Source: Aquibacillus halophilus
GTDB taxonomy: Bacteria > Bacillota > Bacilli > Bacillales > Amphibacillaceae
Assembly (NCBI RefSeq): GCF_009649745.1
Contig: NZ_WJNG01000006.1
Coordinates: forward strand, 62,001-126,000
DNA: 64,000 nucleotides
Direction of reading: 5' to 3'
Made by a program: the position numbers and the translations under genes. This document shows positions 54,067 through 62,790 of this stretch, piece after piece. Position 1 is the stretch's first letter; each line of letters begins with the position of its first letter. The notes below the pieces were generated by a model, which saw only the letters and a program-made list of their open reading frames with translations, ran no database searches and was not told the origin of the DNA.

Positions 54067-54089
54067 TAAAAAAGGCCTGTATTAGGCCT
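54067..54089 (-). terminator. Terminator of the small zinc protein gene
   Basis: AGGCCT-AATAC-AGGCCT followed leftward by TTTTTT. Confidence 0.7.
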
Positions 54090-54122
54090 AAGCTCAGGCT
54101 ATATACTGAGATTTTCTAGTTA

Positions 54123-54320
54123 CTATCTAGCCCAGTCAGAAAATAATCCTGTGCCTTGACAGCTCGGGCACTGGAAAGAGCTATTATAGAAATGTTCATA
54201 TGGTAACGATTCAATTCCTCTCCCATTACAATCTGGGCACCTTCCTTGATCACGCATTTTTTCGATTTTTTTCTCGTACCTTCCATTGGACCATTCAGCT
54301 ATAGAATTTATAAATCCCAA
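54123..54320 (-). CDS. Small protein with DnaJ-like CxxCxGxG zinc motifs, paralogue
   Basis: A 65-residue paralogue of the protein at 8005-8202: same length, same N-terminal helix pattern (MGFINSIAEWSNGRYEKK), CPDCNGRG and CPSCQGTG at the same spacing, and the GLFSDW end. TTG start with GGTGA upstream, a modest RBS. Own terminator. Function unknown; two copies on one 64-kb stretch suggest a wider family in this genome. Confidence 0.72.
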   Translation of the reverse strand: MGFINSIAEWSNGRYEKKIEKMRDQGRCPDCNGRGIESLPYEHFYNSSFQCPSCQGTGLFSDWAR

Positions 54321-54480
54321 CTTGATTTCACCACGCTTCCTTTTTTCTTATTATGTGGTAATTGTGGGGAATTATTCTTAGGTAATATAAAAAACAGCCA
54401 ATTATTTAGCTAATTCTCTTTTTGTTTGTGGATGCTTCTGAAAAACTATATATAGACCTATTTCAATAGTTAATTGAATA

Positions 54481-54621
54481 TTGACACACAAGTGTCAAAC
54501 GTTTTTTTCTAAAATGTGAACTAATGAACAAACCACTTTATTAACTTTATACACGTGTTAATATAAAAATATAGAAAAGATAAAAAGTGTTTTAACAACA
54601 AATGTGAATCACTGAACAAAC
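54481..54621 (+). promoter_or_regulatory. Regulatory region of the DoxX gene
   Basis: An inverted repeat TTGACAC-ACAA-GTGTCAA (54481-54498). Further on, two copies of AAATGTGAA-N4-TGAACAAAC (54512-54533 and 54600-54621) lie exactly 88 bases apart. The paired copies look like binding sites for one regulator. Confidence 0.5.
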
Positions 54622-54651
54622 AAAGAATATAATAAAAAGGAGTGGATGAAC

Positions 54652-55164
54652 ATGTTTGTAGAATTTCTTCGTAAAAATAATGTGATGGCAGGGGTATTAG
54701 CAATTATTCGAGTTTATCTAGGTTATGCCTGGTTAACATCCGGGTGGGGAAAAGTTACCGGTGGATTTGATGCAACTGGTTTCATACAAGGAGCAATCGG
54801 AAAGGCAACAGGAGAACATCCGGCAGTCCAAGGCTGGTGGGCAGCATTTCTAGAAAGTGTCGCATTACCAGGATCAGGAGTATTTAGTTTCCTAGTAGCA
54901 TATGGAGAAGTATTAGTAGGTATCGCACTTATTCTAGGACTATTTACAAACTTCGCAGCACTTATGGGAATTATTATGAATTTCGCATTCGTTTTAAGTG
55001 GCACAGTGAGCACAAACGGACAAATGATTCTATTAACGTTCTTTATCTTAGTTGCAGGTTATAATGCTGGTAGATTTGGATTAGACCGTTACGTAATTCC
55101 ATTCTTGCGTAGTAGATTTGGTAAACAACAAAGAGTAAATGGTGAAGTAGTAACAGAGGTATGA
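54652..55164 (+). CDS. DoxX family membrane protein
   Basis: A 170-residue, four-helix DoxX protein. AAGGAG (54637-54642) favours the ATG at 54652 over the one at 54646. Typical features: RVYLGYAWLTSGWGKVTGGF and VAYGEVLVGIALILGLFTNF. Members affect sulfur or redox homeostasis; in Bacillus relatives respond to quinones or thiol stress. Codon use is skewed to A-ending codons unlike its neighbours, suggesting high expression. Terminator follows. Confidence 0.85.
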   Translation: MFVEFLRKNNVMAGVLAIIRVYLGYAWLTSGWGKVTGGFDATGFIQGAIGKATGEHPAVQGWWAAFLESVALPGSGVFSFLVAYGEVLVGIALILGLFTNFAALMGIIMNFAFVLSGTVSTNGQMILLTFFILVAGYNAGRFGLDRYVIPFLRSRFGKQQRVNGEVVTEV

Positions 55165-55169
55165 TGAGT

Positions 55170-55210
55170 AGCAAGCACACAATCCATGTGGTTATGTGCT
55201 TGCTTTTTTT
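55170..55210 (+). terminator. Terminator of the DoxX gene
   Basis: AGCAAGCACA/TGTGCTTGCT stem followed by TTTTTTT. Confidence 0.85.
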
Positions 55211-55219
55211 GTTGTAAAC

Positions 55220-55250
55220 AAAAAAAATGAGCATCCAATATTGGATGCTC
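55220..55250 (-). terminator. Minus-strand terminator with a perfect palindrome
   Basis: GAGCATCCAAT/ATTGGATGCTC (55229-55250) followed leftward by ATTTTTTTTG. It implies a leftward transcript from the 55.3-55.7 kb region. Confidence 0.65.
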
Positions 55251-55487
55251 GAAGGGGGACAATCTATTAATCAGTTTGCTTACTCACATCTTTTTTTGCT
55301 GCGATTTGTTAATCGCTGCATACTTAAGATTGCTTTCATTCAATTGTGTAACCGTTTTCAGTATATAATAAAATTTAAATGCTTACATCATACTAAAGTC
55401 CTAAATTTTTATATAATTTTGAAAAGTGTTGATTAATTTGAATCCTTATCTGTATTGGAAATATGAGTTTTTTGGTTTTAAAGATTA

Positions 55488-55694
55488 TCAGACTTTATAC
55501 CCATAAGTGAATTTATAGGTAATAGTTCGATAATTAAATATCACCAGGCTTTCTTTACTATACTCAGAATGATTATCCACATAGGAGTCGACAACATAAT
55601 TCCAATTAAACAACCTTTTGCAAATGATCCTTCTCCTTGTTTCACGGGCTTCCCTCTTTACTGGAATTTTTATAATTGTTTCCAATATATGCAA
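55488..55694 (-). CDS. Possible small protein or gene remnant
   Basis: The frame gives up to 68 residues; the C-terminal part (LFNWNYVVDSYVDNHSEYS, ending KFTYGYKV) has protein-like composition. An RBS-like AAGGAGAAGG lies inside the frame, so a shorter start near 55616 is possible. The minus-strand terminator at 55220-55250 supports a transcript. No family recognised; it may be the tail of a broken gene. The rest of the 55165-55783 gap shows nothing. Confidence 0.3.
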   Translation of the reverse strand: MHILETIIKIPVKREARETRRRIICKRLFNWNYVVDSYVDNHSEYSKESLVIFNYRTITYKFTYGYKV

Positions 55695-55783
55695 CTTTTA
55701 ATCAAAATTATTTGTTTATTAATAAATTGTAATTCTGTTGAATAATTTTAAATAATAAGACTAGCTTAAGGGAGAAGGATACC

Positions 55784-56239
55784 GTGTACAGAAAAAAGGG
55801 TATAGTGATCTTCATTGTTATTGCTATCGCAATTATAACGTGTACGGTCTTTATTGCTATGTTATTTACACCAGGTAAACAAGCGAAGAATATAGTTGAT
55901 GATTTTTATCAGTATGAGCAAAATGGATTATTTGCAAACTCATGGGATCTGTTTCACGCTGAAATGAAAAATAAATTTAATAAGGGTCATTACCTTCAAG
56001 ATCGTCCGCATGTTTTTATGAATCACTTTGGTGTCAATTCATTTACTTATGAGCTTAGTGATGTTGATAAAATAGAAAATTGGAAAATGGCAAATGAGAT
56101 GGAACCGATAGAAATTGTTTATAAAGTCATAGTAATTCAAACATATAAAGGAAAATACGGGAATTTCAATTTAATACAAAATGTGTATGCAACTAAAGTA
56201 GAAGGGGAGTGGAAAATATTATGGGATTACAAAAAATAG
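55784..56239 (+). CDS. Hypothetical membrane-anchored protein
   Basis: A 151-residue protein with one N-terminal membrane helix (IVIFIVIAIAIITCTVFIAM) and an extracytoplasmic domain of about 120 residues ending GEWKILWDYKK, the pattern of small NTF2-like lipoprotein-type domains in Bacillaceae. GTG start with AGGGAGAAGG. Function unknown; convergent with guanine deaminase. Confidence 0.65.
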   Translation: MYRKKGIVIFIVIAIAIITCTVFIAMLFTPGKQAKNIVDDFYQYEQNGLFANSWDLFHAEMKNKFNKGHYLQDRPHVFMNHFGVNSFTYELSDVDKIENWKMANEMEPIEIVYKVIVIQTYKGKYGNFNLIQNVYATKVEGEWKILWDYKK

Positions 56240-56262
56240 AGGACTGATGCTTTCAGTCCTAC
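56239..56262. terminator. Shared terminator hairpin
   Basis: AGGACTGA-TGCT-TTCAGTCCT between two convergent genes; leftward it is followed by CTATTTTTT. Confidence 0.55.
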
Positions 56263-56268
56263 TTACAT

Positions 56269-56739
56269 TTAATATTCTAACTTCAACTCGTTTTTAGCCC
56301 ATTTTTCAAAAGGAAGGTTTTTGTCAGTTAATGATAGTGAATAAAAAGGTATTTTTCTATCTTCATGTTTTTTGGCTATTTCCTCATAAATAAATGCATC
56401 ATCAAAGCCACCTTCAGCAGCCAGTTTTTGATCAGCGGCGTAATATACTTTTTCAACACGAGACCAATAAATCGCTCCAAGACACATTGGACAAGGTTCA
56501 CAGCTAGTGTAAAGAATACAGTCTGATAGTTGAAATGTATTCAGTTTCTCGCATGCTTCTCGAATGGCTTGGATCTCTGCGTGTGCAGTAGGATCGTTGT
56601 TTTGCGTTACTTTATTGCTACCAGACCCAATTATTTCTCCATGTTGATTGACAACGATTGCTCCAAAAGGACCACCGTTTTCTTCAACGTTTTTGGCAGC
56701 CAAAACAATTGTTTGACTTAAAAACTTCTCGTGATTTAT
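56269..56739 (-). CDS. guaD: Guanine deaminase, apparent AUA start codon
   Basis: A cytidine-deaminase-fold enzyme turning guanine into xanthine. The zinc site is seen in PTAHAEIQAIREACE and TSCEPCPMCLGAIYWSRV; GGFDDAFIYEEIAK matches Bacillus GuaD. Homology continues upstream of the TTG at 56703: NHEKFLSQTIVLAAKNVEENGGPFG aligns with the MNHETFL start of B. subtilis GuaD, and the Met codon there is ATA (56739-56737) behind a good RBS (AAGGGGG). No other start codon fits. Either AUA is used at low efficiency, translation begins at the TTG and gives a shortened enzyme, or there is a base-call error. Confidence 0.85.
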   Translation of the reverse strand: MNHEKFLSQTIVLAAKNVEENGGPFGAIVVNQHGEIIGSGSNKVTQNNDPTAHAEIQAIREACEKLNTFQLSDCILYTSCEPCPMCLGAIYWSRVEKVYYAADQKLAAEGGFDDAFIYEEIAKKHEDRKIPFYSLSLTDKNLPFEKWAKNELKLEY

Positions 56740-57010
56740 ATGATGCCCCCTTAAAATCTGTTCTCTTTTTTGTGAAATTAATATATTTTACCATAACATA
56801 TTTTACAAATATTAACTATAAGAATAGTTTGAAAATAATGGGCTTGTATTGGTAATGCTTTGCATAATAATTAAAAAAAACAGATATTTTAAATTAAACA
56901 TAATAAAACGAAAGCAAATGTTGATGAAAATGAAAATATATAATAAGATTAGATTATTAACATTTATCAAAAGGTTTTTTATATAGTCGATTGAAAGGGG
57001 TTTGTCTAAA

Positions 57011-57469
57011 GTGAAAATAGGTATTGGTAGTGACCATAATGGATTTGAATTTAAAGAAGAGATTAAGAAGGTTGTAGAAGAACAGGGTCATGAAGTTGTC
57101 GATTTTGGTTGCCATTCTTGTGATGCGGTTGATTATCCAGACGTAGCATTTGAAGTTGCGGAGGCAATAAGCAATGAAAAAATCGAACGAGGTATTTTAA
57201 TTTGTGGAACTGGGATTGGTGTTGCAATTGCAGCTTGCAAGTATCCTGGAATTCGAGCAGCACTTACTCATGATACTTATTCAGCAGAGAGAGCTCAATT
57301 AAGTAATAATGCGCAAATTATTACTATGGGTGCACAAATCATTGGTGTAGAAGTTGGGAAAAAGGTTGTTGAGGCGTACTTGAATTCTCAATGGGCAAGT
57401 GGATCAGAACGCAAGGTTAATAAAATTATTGAGAAGGAAAAGGAATTTATTAATAAAATAAATGATTAA
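57011..57469 (+). CDS. rpiB: Ribose-5-phosphate isomerase B family protein
   Basis: A 152-residue RpiB/LacAB-type sugar-phosphate isomerase. The start is the GTG at 57011, 10 bases after GAAAGGGG; the TTG at 57002 is too close. Hallmarks: [27 protein letters not shown], catalytic Cys65 in [17 protein letters not shown], and [13 protein letters not shown]. RpiB proteins isomerise ribose-, allose- or erythrulose-phosphates. Placed beside a DhaK/DhaL-type kinase and a TIM-barrel isomerase, a tetrulose-phosphate role is possible. Confidence 0.9.
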   Translation: MKIGIGSDHNGFEFKEEIKKVVEEQGHEVVDFGCHSCDAVDYPDVAFEVAEAISNEKIERGILICGTGIGVAIAACKYPGIRAALTHDTYSAERAQLSNNAQIITMGAQIIGVEVGKKVVEAYLNSQWASGSERKVNKIIEKEKEFINKIND

Positions 57470-57532
57470 GGGAAAAATTTAGTAGACATAAGTATTTACT
57501 AATGCTTATCAATTTGTTGCAGAAATAAATAA

Positions 57533-57577
57533 AATCAAGCTTCCACGAGTAATTAAAGTAATGGAGGCTTGATTTTT
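57533..57577 (+). terminator. Terminator of rpiB
   Basis: AATCAAGCTTCCA pairs with TGGAGGCTTGATT and is followed by TTTG. Confidence 0.75.
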
Positions 57578-57605
57578 GTTTCTATATTATTTAATTAATG
57601 ATTAA

Positions 57606-58382
57606 TTAGGAAGAGGCATCAATTATAGTGATGTTTTTTGTAGTAGAGAGTTCAGTATATATACTATCCTCTAATTTTGTATCAGTTATAATAGTATTAA
57701 TTTGATTGGTTTTCGCAAATATTGCACTTGAAATCGTGCCAATCTTAGTATGGTCAATTAAAGCAATAATAGCTTTTGATTTTTTAATTAGTTCTCTCTT
57801 TAGCTGTACTTCGTATAAATTGAAGTCGGTAAGTCCTGCGTCAGGTGTGAATCCGCTGGCGGATACAAACATCAAATCAATGTTCACTTGTTCGAGGATG
57901 CCTAAGCCCAATGTACCTTCTAGGGACGATGAACCTTTTGTCAACATTCCTCCAAGTAAAATAACTGTAATATTAGGATTTTCATTTAATTCTAATGCTG
58001 TTTTTACGCCACTAGTTATAACTGTTAAACGGATTGGTTTTTGTTTTAAAAGATATGCCAACTCCATTGTAGTTGAGCTCGCATCTAGGAGGATGCATTG
58101 CTTTTCTTCTATAATTTCTAATGCTTTTTCAGCAATTAGTTTTTTTTCCTTTTGATTTCTCTTTGCGCGGGCAGAATAACTTGTTTCATTATTTGTGTCA
58201 TTAAGTACCGCACCGCCATGTGTTCTAGTTAAAAGGCCTTCTTCTTCCATTTGATTAAGATCTGATCGTAAAGTGGCTTCTGATACTCCAATATTTGCCG
58301 CTAGATCTTTAACAGTTAATCGTTGTTTGTCTTGTAAGAGATGCATAATTTGATTTCTTCTTTCCGTAACAAACATTTTCAT
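57606..58382 (-). CDS. DeoR-family transcriptional regulator
   Basis: A 258-residue DeoR/GlpR-type repressor. I start at the ATG at 58382, with GAGGAT about 10 bases upstream; the ATG at 58400 has no RBS. The winged helix reads RLTVKDLAANIGVSEATLRS with the HGGAVL hinge (EGLLTRTHGGAVL), followed by the sugar-phosphate-binding DeoRC domain with LDASSTTMELAYLL and the FVSASGF block. It is divergent from the isomerase-kinase operon at 58653 and convergent with rpiB, so it probably controls this block in response to a sugar phosphate. Confidence 0.9.
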   Translation of the reverse strand: MKMFVTERRNQIMHLLQDKQRLTVKDLAANIGVSEATLRSDLNQMEEEGLLTRTHGGAVLNDTNNETSYSARAKRNQKEKKLIAEKALEIIEEKQCILLDASSTTMELAYLLKQKPIRLTVITSGVKTALELNENPNITVILLGGMLTKGSSSLEGTLGLGILEQVNIDLMFVSASGFTPDAGLTDFNLYEVQLKRELIKKSKAIIALIDHTKIGTISSAIFAKTNQINTIITDTKLEDSIYTELSTTKNITIIDASS

Positions 58383-58551
58383 TGACTGGCACATCCTCAT
58401 AAATAAAAGTTTATCCTTAATATAAGATAAAAATATGTCATTAGCAACAAAAATTTGTGGGAAATCTTTACTTTTTATTTATAATATTCATCCAATTTTT
58501 ATTATTTGTATTCAATTTTTTTCGATTTTCTTGTGTATTCGAAATAGATAA

Positions 58552-58626
58552 TTGACAAAATGCAACCAAATGATAAAATTAGTAATGTATAAATTTGGTC
58601 GAAATTACTATTGGAAGCGTTTGTAT
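58552..58626 (+). promoter_or_regulatory. Promoter and cre-like site of the isomerase-dhaKL operon
   Basis: TTGACA (58552-58557), 16-base spacer, TAAAAT (58574-58579). Downstream, TTGGAAGCGTTTGTAT (58611-58626) is one base off the cre consensus, a roadblock position for CcpA. Confidence 0.55.
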
Positions 58627-58652
58627 TTGTAAGAAAACTAGGAGGATAAAAC

Positions 58653-59468
58653 ATGACAATTAAATTTGGGTGTCAAGGATCAACTTGGGTTTTAGACTAT
58701 GATATTGAAGCAGATATGTTAGATCAAATAATGGATAACATCTATGATGGTGGTTTTAAAGGCCTTGATATGCAGGTCACTTTATTGGGGAAATACAAGA
58801 GTTCACCTGAACGTCTAAAAGAAGAATTGGATAAAAGAGGGTTGGAGTTAGCTGCCTTAACTTTACCATTTAGTTTCGAAGGTGGTAGGGAATCCTCAAA
58901 AGAAAGAGAAATGGCAGATTTCTATTTAAATTACTTAAAAAAATTCCCTGGTGCTAAGATGAATGTACCTTCAAGAGTGGGACAAAACCGAGACAATTTA
59001 TTGCAAAGGCAAAAAGAAATAATTAAAGGTGCAAACGAACTTGGAAAACGAGCGCATGATAACGGAATTATTACCTCGCTCCACCCAATTTCATATAAAA
59101 CTTCTTATTGGAGATTTAGAGAAGACTATGAACTGCTTCTTGATGGATTAGATCCTAAATATATGGGATACACACCTGATGTGGGGCATATTATTTTTGG
59201 TGGAATGGATCCGGTTGAGATTATAAAAGAGTATTTACCTCTCATCAAACATGTTCACTTTAAAGATGCGACAGCAAATTGTGAGTGGAAGAAGATGGGT
59301 GAAGGAGATATCGATTTCCAAGGATGTGTACAGACTCTTGTTGACGGTGGTTATCGTGGCTGGATTATGGTGGAAGAAGAAACTCCAGAAGCTCAATCCA
59401 ACACAGAACATGTGATTAAAGAAATTGGTAAGTATGTAGATGAAAATTTAAAACCAATTATTAAATGA
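58653..59468 (+). CDS. TIM-barrel sugar (phosphate) isomerase/epimerase
   Basis: A 271-residue protein of the xylose-isomerase-like (AP_endonuc_2) superfamily, related to IolE, IolH and hydroxypyruvate isomerase. Metal and substrate residues are suggested by ITSLHPISYK, YTPDVGHIIFGG, IKHVHFKDA and the final Glu in GWIMVEEETPEA. RBS AGGAGG. It begins an operon with dhaK and dhaL. In tetritol pathways such a protein (LerI type) converts erythrulose phosphates; here the substrate is unproven. Confidence 0.8.
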   Translation: MTIKFGCQGSTWVLDYDIEADMLDQIMDNIYDGGFKGLDMQVTLLGKYKSSPERLKEELDKRGLELAALTLPFSFEGGRESSKEREMADFYLNYLKKFPGAKMNVPSRVGQNRDNLLQRQKEIIKGANELGKRAHDNGIITSLHPISYKTSYWRFREDYELLLDGLDPKYMGYTPDVGHIIFGGMDPVEIIKEYLPLIKHVHFKDATANCEWKKMGEGDIDFQGCVQTLVDGGYRGWIMVEEETPEAQSNTEHVIKEIGKYVDENLKPIIK

Positions 59469-59504
59469 GTAAATACATCAAATTTTAATGAAGGAGTGTA
59501 TTGA

Positions 59505-60506
59505 TTGAAAAAGCTAATTAATAACCCTGAAAATGTAGTGGAAGAAATGATTGATGGTTATGTTAAAGCTCACCCATCTTATGTAAGGCGCTTAGCAGAA
59601 AATGATCGATCATTAGTTTCTTCTATGGAAACTAAAGTAGATAAAGTCGGTATTTTAATTGGAGGCGGTTCAGGTCATGAGCCTGCTTTTATGGGATATG
59701 TTGGGGCCGGTATGGCTGATGGTGTTGCTGTTGGTAATATTTTTGCATCACCACCACCAGCACCAATTTTAGAAGTGACAAAAGCAATAAATAAGGGTGC
59801 GGGTGTCCTCTATCTATACGGTAATTATGCAGGAGATGTAATGAACTTCGGTATGGCAGCAGATTTGGCGGAAATGGAAGAAATTCAAGTTGAAATGGTA
59901 CTTGCTTCTGATGATGTGGCATCTGCACCTAAAGAGGAAAAGGACAGAAGACGTGGAATCGCCGGGGAATTTTTTGTTTATAAAACAGCAGGTGCGGCAG
60001 CAGATTTTGGTTATAAATTAGAAGAGGTTGCTAGAGTAGCTAGGCAAACAAATGAAAACACTCGTTCTATGGGTGTTGGTTTAAGCCCATGTTCTTTACC
60101 GCAAACTGGTGAACCTAGTTTTGAACTAGGCGAAAATGAAATGGAAGTGGGTCTAGGACACCACGGCGAACCAGGAATTAGAAAAGCACAAATTGAATCA
60201 GCAGATAAAGTCGCTGATGAATTATTAGCGAATATTTTTGGAGATATGACCTTGAATAAAGGTGATGATGTAGCCGTTCTTGTAAATGGTTTGGGTTCAA
60301 CGCCACGCATGGAACTTTACATTATGTTTAGAAGGGTTGAGCAAGTCTTAAAGGAAAAGGGAATCAACATTTATCGTTCTTATGTTGGTGACTACATTAC
60401 ATCACTCGAAATGGGTGGATGCTCAATAACGCTCACGAAATTGGACGATGAATTAAAAAAAATGATTGATCATCCTGTAGACTGTCCTATGTTCGTTCAG
60501 AAATAA
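59505..60506 (+). CDS. dhaK: Dihydroxyacetone kinase subunit DhaK-like (possibly tetrulose kinase)
   Basis: A 333-residue DhaK. The substrate-binding His is His220 in GLGHHGEPG, which forms a hemiaminal with the ketose; ILIGGGSGHEPAFMGYVG and YLYGNYAGDVMNF are conserved. TTG start with AAGGAG at 8-base spacing. It precedes dhaL by 11 bases. Enzymes of this family phosphorylate dihydroxyacetone or erythrulose. No dhaM is nearby, so PTS-driven phosphorylation is not supported by this window. Confidence 0.92.
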   Translation: MKKLINNPENVVEEMIDGYVKAHPSYVRRLAENDRSLVSSMETKVDKVGILIGGGSGHEPAFMGYVGAGMADGVAVGNIFASPPPAPILEVTKAINKGAGVLYLYGNYAGDVMNFGMAADLAEMEEIQVEMVLASDDVASAPKEEKDRRRGIAGEFFVYKTAGAAADFGYKLEEVARVARQTNENTRSMGVGLSPCSLPQTGEPSFELGENEMEVGLGHHGEPGIRKAQIESADKVADELLANIFGDMTLNKGDDVAVLVNGLGSTPRMELYIMFRRVEQVLKEKGINIYRSYVGDYITSLEMGGCSITLTKLDDELKKMIDHPVDCPMFVQK

Positions 60507-60517
60507 GGGGGATAAAA

Positions 60518-61159
60518 ATGGATTTTACAGCAAAAGACCTTATTAATTATTTTAAACAAGTGGTTGAAGTAATGGAGACTGAAAAAGACTACCTTTGTGA
60601 ACTTGATCGTAAACTCGGTGATGGAGATCACGGGGTGACTATGTCAATCGGTTGGCAAGCAGTTAACAAAAAATTAATGAATGAATTAGAAAATGAAACA
60701 GACTGTGGAAAAATAAGTGCTGATGTAGGGATGACATTTTTGAATGCAGTAGGTTCTTCTGTTGGACCGTTGTACGCAACAGGGTTTATAAAAGGAGCCA
60801 AAATCATTAAAGGTAAATCTACCCTTAATGATTCAGACCTTGCTGAATTTTGGATTGCCTTTGCTAACGGTATTAAAGAACGAGGGAAAGCAGAAGTGGG
60901 AGATAAAACGATTGTTGATACACTAGATCCTGCAGCAAAAGCACTAGAAAAAAGTTTCGCTGAATCACAAGATTTTTTAAGTGCATTTAATGAAGCAGTT
61001 AAAGCTGGTGAAGAAGGCATGAAATCTACTAAAGATCTTATTTCTAAATTAGGTCGTTCAAGCCGTTTGGGTGAGAGGTCAAAGGGTGCACAAGATCCAG
61101 GAGCTACTTCTGCCTACTTAATGTTATCGACGTTTCTTAAAGTTGCAAAAGCTTCTTAA
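60518..61159 (+). CDS. dhaL: Dihydroxyacetone kinase ADP-binding subunit DhaL-like
   Basis: A 213-residue DhaL, the nucleotide-binding partner of DhaK. The Mg/ADP-binding Asp residues are seen in CELDRKLGDGDHGVTMSIGW; GDKTIVDTLDPAAKAL and GAQDPGATSAYLML are further marks. RBS AAGGGGG. Stand-alone DhaL usually carries ADP re-phosphorylated by DhaM; without DhaM it may exchange ADP for ATP as in ATP-dependent kinases. Confidence 0.92.
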   Translation: MDFTAKDLINYFKQVVEVMETEKDYLCELDRKLGDGDHGVTMSIGWQAVNKKLMNELENETDCGKISADVGMTFLNAVGSSVGPLYATGFIKGAKIIKGKSTLNDSDLAEFWIAFANGIKERGKAEVGDKTIVDTLDPAAKALEKSFAESQDFLSAFNEAVKAGEEGMKSTKDLISKLGRSSRLGERSKGAQDPGATSAYLMLSTFLKVAKAS

Positions 61160-61171
61160 AATGTAAGTTAC

Positions 61172-61207
61172 TATACACCTATTGCCGCGTCTGGTGATAG
61201 GTGTATA
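61172..61207 (+). other. Hairpin between dhaL and the dehydrogenase gene
   Basis: TATACACCTAT/ATAGGTGTATA, 11-bp perfect arms with a 14-base loop and no T-run; it may stop, attenuate or stabilise the dhaL mRNA. Confidence 0.5.
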
Positions 61208-61344
61208 TCAATTTAAAGTTATTAATTAATAATCCATCTCTAACTCTTCCTCATATTCCTAAAGTTATAGTTCCCCCGAGCTTAAGAAAGTTTTAGAGTA
61301 TGGAAGGTTTAAAAATTCAAATAGGAGTTAGGGCGTGATTAGAA

Positions 61345-62328
61345 ATGAAACCGAAAGTGTTTATTTCAGAACCGGTACCCCAAGAAGTTGAAGAGTATAT
61401 CAGTAAATTTTGTGACTATAAGATTTGGAAAGAAAAATACCCAATTCCAAAAGAAATTTTATACAAAGAAACAAAAGATATTGATGGTTTAATGACTCCG
61501 AAGGGAGTGATTACCGAGGAGTTCCTCGAAAACTCACCTAACCTAAAAATTGTAAGTAATATTGCAGTGGGATATGAAGCTTTTGATATAAAAGCAATGA
61601 AAGAAAGAAAAGTATTAGGTACTCATACACCTTATGTACTTGATGAAACAGTAGCAGACTTAGCGTTTGGTCTCATCCTAATGACAGCTAGAAAGTTGGG
61701 TGAATTAGATCAATATGTTAAGAGTGGCAAGTGGCATAAGTCGGATAATCAGAAGTTCCTTGGACAGGATGTACATCATTCAACCTTGGGTATGATAGGG
61801 ATGGGGCGGATTGGTGAGAAAGTAGCAAGACGTGCTACCTTTGGGTTCAACATGAATGTTCTCTACCATACTAGAAATCGACGTCCTCAACTCGAGGAGT
61901 CTTATGGTATCAAATATAGTAATATAGAGTCCCTTCTAGAAAACTCTGATTTTGTTTTATTAATGTTGCCGCTTACAGATGCTACATATCAGTTGATTGG
62001 ACAAGAACAATTTAAACTAATGAAACAAAGTGCATTCTTTATTAACTGTTCACGAGGTAAAATTGTGGATGAAAAGGCTTTGATTCATGCCCTTGAAACT
62101 AAAGAAATAAGCGGAGCAGGGCTAGACGTATTTGAAGTAGAACCTGTTGATAAGGATAACCCCTTATTGAAGATGCAAAATGTTGTGACGTTACCTCATA
62201 TTGGATCTGCTACAGAAAAAACTCGATTTAACATGGTGATGAAAGCTGCAGAGAATTTGGTTGCAGGTGTTACTAATCAGGTTCCACCTGATGTCGTTGA
62301 CGAATTACGAGAATTATTAGAAAATTAA
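61345..62328 (+). CDS. D-isomer-specific 2-hydroxyacid dehydrogenase (glyoxylate/hydroxypyruvate reductase-like)
   Basis: A 327-residue NAD(P)-dependent dehydrogenase of the GhrB/GyaR group. The Rossmann motif is GMIGMGRIGEKVARRA; catalytic residues lie in INCSRGKIVDE (Arg), VFEVEPVDKDNP (Glu) and LPHIGSAT (His). It reduces glyoxylate or hydroxypyruvate, or 2-keto-acids of similar size. It is 185 bases after dhaL on the same strand, so it may be part of, or just follow, that operon. Own terminator. Confidence 0.9.
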   Translation: MKPKVFISEPVPQEVEEYISKFCDYKIWKEKYPIPKEILYKETKDIDGLMTPKGVITEEFLENSPNLKIVSNIAVGYEAFDIKAMKERKVLGTHTPYVLDETVADLAFGLILMTARKLGELDQYVKSGKWHKSDNQKFLGQDVHHSTLGMIGMGRIGEKVARRATFGFNMNVLYHTRNRRPQLEESYGIKYSNIESLLENSDFVLLMLPLTDATYQLIGQEQFKLMKQSAFFINCSRGKIVDEKALIHALETKEISGAGLDVFEVEPVDKDNPLLKMQNVVTLPHIGSATEKTRFNMVMKAAENLVAGVTNQVPPDVVDELRELLEN

Positions 62329-62363
62329 GCTATAAAGAGATAAATGGATTTTAGACCACACAT

Positions 62364-62420
62364 AACGATATCTGCTCTTGAGTCTAGTTTTACTAGACAA
62401 TGGATAGGTATCGTTTTTTG
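62364..62420 (+). terminator. Terminator of the dehydrogenase gene
   Basis: Outer stem AACGATA/TATCGTT with an inner hairpin GTCTAGT/ACTAGAC, followed by TTTTT. Confidence 0.65.
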
Positions 62421-62744
62421 CTTTTAAGTTAATAGTTAAATCGATACTTATCCTCTATCCAATCCCAATATACCATCCATTTAATACATTTAACTGGATA
62501 TTTTTAGTTAGAAGGGCTTTCCATTTTATGGTATTTATTTTTTGATTTTTTCAAATAGATTTTTATTATTTTCTTTTTCCTTTCACTTTGTAAAATAGCC
62601 TTTCCTTCCAAATTACTAATGTTTCGTTTAGTACTAACGCGTTAGAAGTGCAATGTGGAGCAATAAATTTCCTTTCAGAATTTTACCAACTAATTCATAG
62701 TGTGTTTAGCGCAATATAACGGTTAGCTGTTGAAAATTATATTA
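62421..62744. other. Gap between convergent genes
   Basis: AT-rich; no ORF, hairpin or motif that I can support. Confidence 0.3.
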
Positions 62745-62775
62745 AAAACGCCGCACAGATGCTGTGCGGCGTTTT
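62745..62775 (-). terminator. Terminator of the tartronate-semialdehyde reductase gene
   Basis: AAAACGCCGCACAG/CTGTGCGGCGTTTT, perfect stem with a 3-base loop. Confidence 0.9.
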
Positions 62776-62790
62776 ACTTGCGAGGATAAC

